Under the pieces are notes generated by a model. The model did not search any database. It was not told the origin of the DNA and saw nothing but the letters and a program-made list of their open reading frames with translations. The position numbers were made by a program, and so were the translations under genes. A DNA stretch of 64,000 nt. It comes from Acinetobacter sp. ANC 4470 (GTDB lineage: Bacteria > Pseudomonadota > Gammaproteobacteria > Pseudomonadales > Moraxellaceae). Shown here in pieces: positions 57,952 through 64,000 of the stretch; positions within the stretch are counted from its first letter, which is position 1; each line of letters opens with the position of its first letter. The stretch is taken from NCBI RefSeq assembly GCF_002135335.1, contig NZ_NEGC01000009.1, positions 61,049 to 125,048 on the forward strand. The letters are read 5' to 3'.

Positions 57952-60900
57952 TTAGTAATAACCAACAAAATTAAGGAACCAACCTTTATTGTTGTAATCA
58001 TCTACCCGTGTAAGATCGCCATTAAACTCGGTAAAGTTATACCCCACACCTACTCGGAAGTTCTGGGTAATATCTTTATCCAGACCAATTAGAACCCCTT
58101 GTTTGTTTCCGTCATCTTGGACATTCAACCAACGATATTCGCCAAGCGCATGCCAGCTATTTATGATTTCATAACGAGCTTGAATGGCTGTAAACATGGT
58201 ATCTGAATCAAACCATTGTCCTTGATCTCGTCCCAAACGAACTTTGCCCACACGATCTGCAAGTTTTAATGCTGTTTCAAAGCGGTGAGTCCAACGATAA
58301 ACCCCCTCCAGAGATGCCACATGAGACTGTTGGTCATAATATGCAGCCGAAGATGACGTAATATCATTACTCCCTACCTGCCCTAGCGAAGATAGGTCGT
58401 AAACATAAGTATAGCGACCAAAAACACCCCAACGTGAATTATCCCATGGACGATAAGCAAAGCCTAAACTGCTTTCTGCAAATTTTGCACCTGCTTCTGA
58501 AAGCAAATGGTCACGTGTTTCAGAATAGTTGGCTTTTGCTGCTAAAGTCCAACTGTCATTTATTTTATGACGTAAAGTATTCGTCGTCACCCATTGTGTA
58601 CGCTCTTCACTACCTGAGTCTTCACGCCATTCAACTTTACTCTGCCAGTTGGTCGCAGGTGTTGTTCTGCCACCATAAACGCTAACAGCTTTACGTTTAA
58701 CATCACCACTGGTCGCTTCAAGGTCACCGTGCTGCAAGGAATAGCCAAGATTCCAATTTTCTGCAGGATAAAAGTCCATACCAAAAGTATGGACCAATGC
58801 ATTACCGGTTCGTAGGTCTTTTAGATACTGACTTTCATTATAGACATTGGTACGTTGAGTTAGACGCCAGCGTTGCCCAAGTGTCCATCCAGCCTGATTA
58901 TTCTGATTAAATAAGCTGTCATATTGCGTTGTATCTGCTGCAACGGTATAAGCACCATACAAACTATGTTCAGCTGTAAGTTGATGTTCCCCTGAAACAG
59001 TTGCAGAGTTTCCACGACTACCCGAGGTTGCAGCCGCACTGACCGATGACTGATTGCCAAACAAATAACGCCCACCGATAGTAACAGCATCATTACTTGT
59101 ATAAAGATCTTGTTTGTCTAGCGTGACTTGTCCTGTGCCATACATTTCCAGTGAAGGTGTGATTCTCTGGCTGTATTTTACTGCTGCAAGTGTGCCCGCA
59201 GCATCACCATTTAATCGCTGTTCATCCACATGTTTAAGTTCAGCAGTCAGTGTTTGCTCATCATTCAAACGCCATTCTGTTGTTAGCTGGTTTTGAGTCA
59301 AACTTTCATTACCGCGTTCGGCACGACTGTGTTTACTATAGAGATTCAAGTCAGGTTTAAGCTCACCAAGGACTTCGGCACCATATTCCGTGATTTCTTG
59401 ACCTAAAAAGTCGGTTCGAGCAGAAGAATAACCCGCATCGAGATTCCTCCACCAAGCACCAGCACTCCAATCATGCTTGGTTAAGCCTTGTTCTTTTAGG
59501 TTAACACGAGCCTCAACTGAGGTTGCCTTGCCATCTCTTGGAATATTCGATGTTAGCTGTACAAAACTTAAGCCACCATTATCTGAAAAAAATACAGGAA
59601 CACTGGTCGCTTCACTTTGCCCATGTTCAACTTTTAAATACGTGCCTCGTCCTGCCTTGAGCGTAAGATCAGCGGCCTTCAGTTTATAATCATCACCAGA
59701 ATTTTGCTCATCGACATAGGTTGCGCCTATACCAATATGGTCATTTAGCCAATGTTTGGCGCGTACGCCCATGGTCAACTGATCATCTAGACCTTGCGGT
59801 GAATATTCATAATCGACCAGTAAACGTTGCTCATAGCCATCCAAAGGAGTCTCTATGGTAATGCTATTACGATCTTCATTAGCAATTTGGGATAACGGTC
59901 TTCGGGTAATGATGCGCCCTTGATAAGCATCGAACTCATAATCCGCACCACTGATTAACTGTCTAGTCGATATAGTCCGACCTGTTGTTTTATCACGTAC
60001 TTCCAAAACCACATTGTCTGAACCCGGAATAATATCGGTATGGCGTAGGTAATATAGACTTCCGCCCGTTCCCTGTAATTCTGTATGTCCATGGGCAGTA
60101 TTCGCATCCGACCCAAATAAACGTATTCTAGTTTTCTCATCGCCATATATAGTGGACGAATTGCTTCTCCAATCTAATGCCCCACCATAAAGCGAACGTT
60201 GGTATTGAGCTAACTCTGTTCCGCTAAAACTAGTCGAATAGTTACCCCACAATGCCTGACTTTTATCCCAATCAACACGAAGATACATACGTCCCTGAGT
60301 ATCAACATCCCTAGTCGTAGTTGAATCATCACCATACGTTGGATAATACTGATCTGGATCGAGACGTCTAAATACATCTTCAGGATAAGAGTCTGTAAAG
60401 CCTGTGAATAGTTCTTTAATATCTCGTTCTGTTGTGTCGGCCTGTGCTGTAATTAGATATTTAGCCTTGATTTTGGACTTCACATAAAATGCTAATCTAG
60501 CATCTGTAAGAATGTCATCATCTCGATTCGCATTCGCTGCGATTTCATTGGAACCATTTATTTTTTGTTCCTGCACAGTCACATCGGCAATAGCCGTCGC
60601 AAAAAAATACTTCCCAGTGACATTAATAGGTAATGTTTTCTCAACCTTATTCTGACCATCATCAACTCGAATATTAAACTGATGTTGCCCCACAGGCATG
60701 AGGTATTCGGCAACAAACTTCCCTTCCTGATCAACAGGATAAGTTTGTCCATTAATCTCCAAACGGCTATTACTAGAAATATTTCGCCCCTGTACCCGAA
60801 TTTTGGAGCCATGGAATAAAATATTCTGTTGTCTTAAACCATTCCCAGCAAACACCTCATTAATCAAACTTTGTTGAACGGCATCCTGAGCATTCAAGGC

Positions 60901-61662
60901 TGTATTCATGCTCTTTTCAAGATTATTGCGTAATAAAGTATTATTGCGCTGTTCTTCCTCTGGACTAACCAGTTGGAATTGACTTTGATAAGTCTCATCA
61001 AACTGCCCATTTTGCCCATAAGCACGGACAATATAAATTAGCTGATCACCTTCTCGATATTGATATGCAGCAGATAGCTGTCCATCCCATTCTGTATCTG
61101 TCACCGCACCAACCCTTAAAGGGATTTTTGCTAAAGGTGTTACATAGTCGGTATCACTGCTCTTGAAAACCAAAAGCTCCATACGATCGATAAACGCAGA
61201 GTAATTGCTACGTGTAAAAAAAGTGACTGGTTTACTAATTTTACCATTGAAAAATGGTACTACAGCAGGTCCAGATACCGTAAGTTCAGCACGCCCAGGA
61301 GATGGATCTTCTGTCGCCCAAACAACTCCGCCATGAGGCAGTTCAGCATAGAAATTACCTTTAACTTTAGCAATTCCAGGTACTGCTTCAGAAGCCACAC
61401 TAAGGGTTACTCGTCGATCAGTTGATAACTCATTAGCGCTTGATTTTTTAGATGTTCCTTGAGAAACCGGCTCATCATAACTTTGAGATGCTAAACGGAA
61501 GAGTAGCTTTCCGTCCTCAAAGCACTGGTCACTTTGACAACCAGTGCTTGCATCATGATCCTTAGATGATGCTGGATTTTCTGAATGAATATCTGCCCAT
61601 ACCGATGGTGTCATCCCAGCCATGAATGAGGCAATCATATAGCTCAATAATTTAACTTTCAT
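57952..61662 (-). CDS. Large exported protein with predicted outer-membrane beta-barrel, partner of DUF11 protein
   Basis: The 1236-residue protein has a signal peptide (MKVKLLSYMIASF..VWA). Residues about 25-260 are an unrecognised periplasmic region. At about 280-350 there is an Ig-like domain (FHGSKIRVQGRNIS..LEINGQTYPVDQEGKFVAEY). From about 360 to the end are alternating short amphipathic strands with aromatic girdles and surface loops, ending in FLNFVGYY, a terminal aromatic as used by the BAM machinery. There is no TonB box or plug domain, so it is not an ordinary TonB receptor. It starts 9 bases after the DUF11 gene and must be co-transcribed. Related pairs are annotated in other Acinetobacter only as hypothetical; a role in export or anchoring of the partner is an inference. 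Confidence 0.7.
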   Translation of the reverse strand: MKVKLLSYMIASFMAGMTPSVWADIHSENPASSKDHDASTGCQSDQCFEDGKLLFRLASQSYDEPVSQGTSKKSSANELSTDRRVTLSVASEAVPGIAKVKGNFYAELPHGGVVWATEDPSPGRAELTVSGPAVVPFFNGKISKPVTFFTRSNYSAFIDRMELLVFKSSDTDYVTPLAKIPLRVGAVTDTEWDGQLSAAYQYREGDQLIYIVRAYGQNGQFDETYQSQFQLVSPEEEQRNNTLLRNNLEKSMNTALNAQDAVQQSLINEVFAGNGLRQQNILFHGSKIRVQGRNISSNSRLEINGQTYPVDQEGKFVAEYLMPVGQHQFNIRVDDGQNKVEKTLPINVTGKYFFATAIADVTVQEQKINGSNEIAANANRDDDILTDARLAFYVKSKIKAKYLITAQADTTERDIKELFTGFTDSYPEDVFRRLDPDQYYPTYGDDSTTTRDVDTQGRMYLRVDWDKSQALWGNYSTSFSGTELAQYQRSLYGGALDWRSNSSTIYGDEKTRIRLFGSDANTAHGHTELQGTGGSLYYLRHTDIIPGSDNVVLEVRDKTTGRTISTRQLISGADYEFDAYQGRIITRRPLSQIANEDRNSITIETPLDGYEQRLLVDYEYSPQGLDDQLTMGVRAKHWLNDHIGIGATYVDEQNSGDDYKLKAADLTLKAGRGTYLKVEHGQSEATSVPVFFSDNGGLSFVQLTSNIPRDGKATSVEARVNLKEQGLTKHDWSAGAWWRNLDAGYSSARTDFLGQEITEYGAEVLGELKPDLNLYSKHSRAERGNESLTQNQLTTEWRLNDEQTLTAELKHVDEQRLNGDAAGTLAAVKYSQRITPSLEMYGTGQVTLDKQDLYTSNDAVTIGGRYLFGNQSSVSAAATSGSRGNSATVSGEHQLTAEHSLYGAYTVAADTTQYDSLFNQNNQAGWTLGQRWRLTQRTNVYNESQYLKDLRTGNALVHTFGMDFYPAENWNLGYSLQHGDLEATSGDVKRKAVSVYGGRTTPATNWQSKVEWREDSGSEERTQWVTTNTLRHKINDSWTLAAKANYSETRDHLLSEAGAKFAESSLGFAYRPWDNSRWGVFGRYTYVYDLSSLGQVGSNDITSSSAAYYDQQSHVASLEGVYRWTHRFETALKLADRVGKVRLGRDQGQWFDSDTMFTAIQARYEIINSWHALGEYRWLNVQDDGNKQGVLIGLDKDITQNFRVGVGYNFTEFNGDLTRVDDYNNKGWFLNFVGYY

Positions 61663-61671
61663 GGTAGCCCC

Positions 61672-64000
61672 TTATTTATTCACTTTATGCTGAGTTGAAG
61701 ATTGGCTATTTTTCAAAGTCTGGGATTTTTCCATCTGATTTAAAATAGTCACCTGTAACTTCTGTTTGACCTCATCCGACAAATAAGGCAGCAATGCTTG
61801 ATAAACCGCCTGACTACGTCGCAATCCAAGTTTCATGTTGTACTCATGATTCGCACGGACATCGGTATGCCCGACAATGGATACAATATTGCCTTTGGAC
61901 TGATTCAAATGTTGTGCAATCTGTTTAAGTAAAGGAAGAAAGCGTGGGTCGACATCTGCTTTATCTGTCTTAAATAAAACAGTACCAAGAATGATGCTCT
62001 GTTCACTTAGCCCACTAACAAACTGGCTTTGACCATTTAGATTGGTCTGCACCGCAATTTGCGTTTGAGCTAAAACGGCTTGTGACAGATTTTTCTTCAA
62101 CTCATTTTGCACGGCTTGAGCTCTGGAAAATGCAAGAGCCTCATGCTCACCAGTTGCCATAATGGTTAGATTTCCACCATGGAATTGTTCAACTTTTTCT
62201 GCAATGGTTTTAAATACAGGGAAGTATTTTTCACGCACAACCGCTTTATTTGGCTCAAACAAAACCTCACCAAGTTCCAAATCTGTCACCACAGATTTAC
62301 CTTGTAACAGCTCTGGTTGGGTATGGACACCAAAGTCAAAGCGGACAGGTAGTCCAGGAGTAATACGACGTAATAATGGATTGTTAGTCGTAAACTCTGC
62401 ATCAAGTGGCAAGGTACTCGAGTCAACTTTAAGGATAAAATTACGCCCTCTATCCCAATTTCCGCCATTTACACCAGTTAAGTGGTAACGACCAAACTGA
62501 TCCGTTTCCATCAGAATTCCTTCCACCGAAGCAATACGCACACCTGGGATTCCTTTTTCGTCAATACCGCGACTTTGGATTGTATATTCAACCAGATAAC
62601 CATCAGAGACTGACGTTACTGCACGTTTTACATCCAGATCAACAGCATTTCTACCCGCTTTCGCCTCTCCTGTTTTTTCAACCTGAATAGCGCCAGTTTT
62701 CGTCATACGAACCACGACACCTTGATCATTACTCAATACAAAATCATCTGTAAATGAAGGTGTTTTGAGTTTCTGACGGATAATGATCTGATGCTTACTT
62801 ATTGGGTCTGCTTCAGATTGACGTGCTTTAATCTGACCGAGCTGGATACCATGTAATAATGGTGCACTCGCATCAGGTTCAACTTCAAAACCTAACCCTG
62901 TATTGACCTCAGTTGAATTCGCAACATATGCATTAGCTGCAAATCCACCTTTAGCAACTAACCCACTAACAGCAGCACTATCTTGCCATCCATCACGATC
63001 TCGGTCATTAAACACTGTACCAAAAATCAATGACTCATCAAGCAATGGATCATTGGCTGACTGAACAGAAGCCGTCGCTTTATTAGAAATATCATCCCCA
63101 TCTGAGTTTTTGGTAATAGCCGTATTGATATGTGTACCTTGTTGAATACCAGCACCGACTTTAGTGAGATAACTAATCGTGCCTGTTTGCCCAACTGCCA
63201 AATGAATACCATTAAACACCACAGGTTTGATACCTGTTGCAGTAACACTGCCCCCCAAACCTGAACTGGTTAAAGAACCAGTAACATAGCTAAATCCTGC
63301 AGCAGGTGTATCAATCAATTGGGCATTTTGTACATCCACCTGTCCAATATTACTAAGCTGGATCGTGTAGCGAACAAAATCACCCACTTTTACATGTTTC
63401 ACTGCCGCCGATTTTACAATACGCAGCAACGACTCATCTGCAACAACACCCACTTTGATGTATGCCGTAGAACAATTAAGCAGTCCTAGATTGTCACAAA
63501 TTTGATAATAGATCGTGTAATCACCCACTGGGGTCCCAGCAGGAACGGTTACATTACCTGTCGTAATATTTAATAAAGGAACTAATGAACTACCATTAAC
63601 AGGTGCAGCAGGGGTTAATATTTTTCCTGTAATACTTGAAGGGTTAAATGATGAAGTATTCAATGTGTCATTTTCTGTATAGGCATTACCTACTATTTTT
63701 TCCTGACCACTACCTTTATGAATACCATAATTATCATCTATAGCCTGAATGACCCTAGTCACGGGTGTCGTGGTTGTACATGTCGTACAGCTTGGCGTAT
63801 CTCCACCCGATGCTGTGACATTGTTCACCACATTGTTCACTGCATCTGCACCCACCAACGCTTTATACGTCACGCTATAGCTGCCAGGCACTTGGCCTTT
63901 TGGTGCAGTAATGCTGATTGATTTGCCTGAGCCAGTAATCGCCCAACCGCTTGGTGCTGTACCGCTCACATACGTTAAGCCTTGACCTAAAGTATCGTTC
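61672..64000 (-). CDS. DUF11-repeat surface protein with two C-terminal OmpA-like domains (partial)
   Basis: The frame is open through the right edge of the window (reading [13 protein letters not shown] before the first GTG at 63969), so only the C-terminal 775 or so residues are seen. In order: end of a DUF11-type repeat; a Cys-containing segment ([10 protein letters not shown]); a cadherin/Ig-like segment ([14 protein letters not shown]); a full DUF11 domain ([22 protein letters not shown]); and an SdrD-B-like segment ([16 protein letters not shown] and later [22 protein letters not shown]). Two OmpA-like domains close the protein. The last one keeps GHTD and LGLRRSQAV, the diaminopimelate-binding residues. 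It is probably an exported repeat protein anchored to peptidoglycan. Confidence 0.8.
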   Translation of the reverse strand, partial: NDTLGQGLTYVSGTAPSGWAITGSGKSISITAPKGQVPGSYSVTYKALVGADAVNNVVNNVTASGGDTPSCTTCTTTTPVTRVIQAIDDNYGIHKGSGQEKIVGNAYTENDTLNTSSFNPSSITGKILTPAAPVNGSSLVPLLNITTGNVTVPAGTPVGDYTIYYQICDNLGLLNCSTAYIKVGVVADESLLRIVKSAAVKHVKVGDFVRYTIQLSNIGQVDVQNAQLIDTPAAGFSYVTGSLTSSGLGGSVTATGIKPVVFNGIHLAVGQTGTISYLTKVGAGIQQGTHINTAITKNSDGDDISNKATASVQSANDPLLDESLIFGTVFNDRDRDGWQDSAAVSGLVAKGGFAANAYVANSTEVNTGLGFEVEPDASAPLLHGIQLGQIKARQSEADPISKHQIIIRQKLKTPSFTDDFVLSNDQGVVVRMTKTGAIQVEKTGEAKAGRNAVDLDVKRAVTSVSDGYLVEYTIQSRGIDEKGIPGVRIASVEGILMETDQFGRYHLTGVNGGNWDRGRNFILKVDSSTLPLDAEFTTNNPLLRRITPGLPVRFDFGVHTQPELLQGKSVVTDLELGEVLFEPNKAVVREKYFPVFKTIAEKVEQFHGGNLTIMATGEHEALAFSRAQAVQNELKKNLSQAVLAQTQIAVQTNLNGQSQFVSGLSEQSIILGTVLFKTDKADVDPRFLPLLKQIAQHLNQSKGNIVSIVGHTDVRANHEYNMKLGLRRSQAVYQALLPYLSDEVKQKLQVTILNQMEKSQTLKNSQSSTQHKVNK

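Noticed and set aside
57952..61662. TonB-dependent receptor or usher
   Set aside because: The barrel is long, but there is no plug domain or TonB box, and usher motifs and chaperone genes are absent.

Overview
The window looks like chromosome from an Acinetobacter-type gammaproteobacterium. It is AT-rich. The protein sequences and gene neighbourhoods (pyrH-frr-uppS-cdsA-dxr-rseP-bamA-skp-lpxD-fabZ-lpxA, recA-recX, prmA-fis-purH-purD) are those of the Moraxellaceae/Pseudomonadales. The species assignment is an inference from protein flavour and synteny; no marker search was possible. Most of the window is core housekeeping sequence. The right-hand 7 kb is clearly accessory.

Layout. 1-4 kb: a DMT permease, then fba, a small lipoprotein gene and pgk, all on the minus strand. 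4-6 kb: a DUF2237 gene, a Maf-type pyrophosphatase and the ribosomal-protein hydroxylase roxA, on the plus strand. 6-6.6 kb: a non-coding gap with a 17-copy ACTT microsatellite. 6.6-8.6 kb: a two-domain GST-fold protein, rraA and an NAD(P)-binding protein. 8.8-9.8 kb: rpsT, then a gap holding what looks like a decayed gene. 9.8-15.1 kb: a hypothetical gene, a histidine phosphatase, divergent cysQ and yrfG, hslR, recA, recX and the 4.5S SRP RNA (ffs, minus strand). 15.4-28.7 kb: cpoB, then a long minus-strand envelope operon reading rimO, pyrH, frr, uppS, cdsA, dxr, rseP, bamA, skp, lpxD, fabZ, lpxA. It joins UMP kinase, ribosome recycling, isoprenoid and phospholipid precursors, outer-membrane assembly and lipid A synthesis. 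29-35.6 kb: glnL-glnG (nitrogen two-component system), a small zinc-ribbon protein, an aromatic-acid MFS permease and mnmG. 35.8-38.4 kb: a small exported protein and a tandem pair of bile acid:sodium symporter-family genes. 38.5-44 kb: prmA, a DUF3426 protein, fis, purH and purD. 44.7-47.4 kb: the methionine importer metQ-metN-metI. 47.4-53.7 kb: a DUF4184 membrane protein, dnaE, trmJ and cysE. 53.8-56.9 kb: two lipoproteins, one with TPR-like repeats and one carrying an alpha/beta-hydrolase domain.

57-64 kb: a broken IS630-type element, then a two-gene minus-strand locus. The upstream gene, cut by the window edge, encodes a large DUF11-repeat surface protein with an SdrD-B-like segment and two C-terminal OmpA-like domains. 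Nine bases downstream follows a 1236-residue exported protein with a long predicted outer-membrane beta-barrel. This pair is the best candidate in the window for a poorly described system: a peptidoglycan-anchored repeat protein co-expressed with a dedicated outer-membrane barrel.

Terminators are unusually easy to read here. Many are perfect hairpins followed by T-runs, and they mark operon ends clearly. Three hairpins sit inside apparent operons (metQ/metN, purH/purD, upstream of fis) and may set gene dosage by partial termination. I found no tRNA, CRISPR array or intact prophage.
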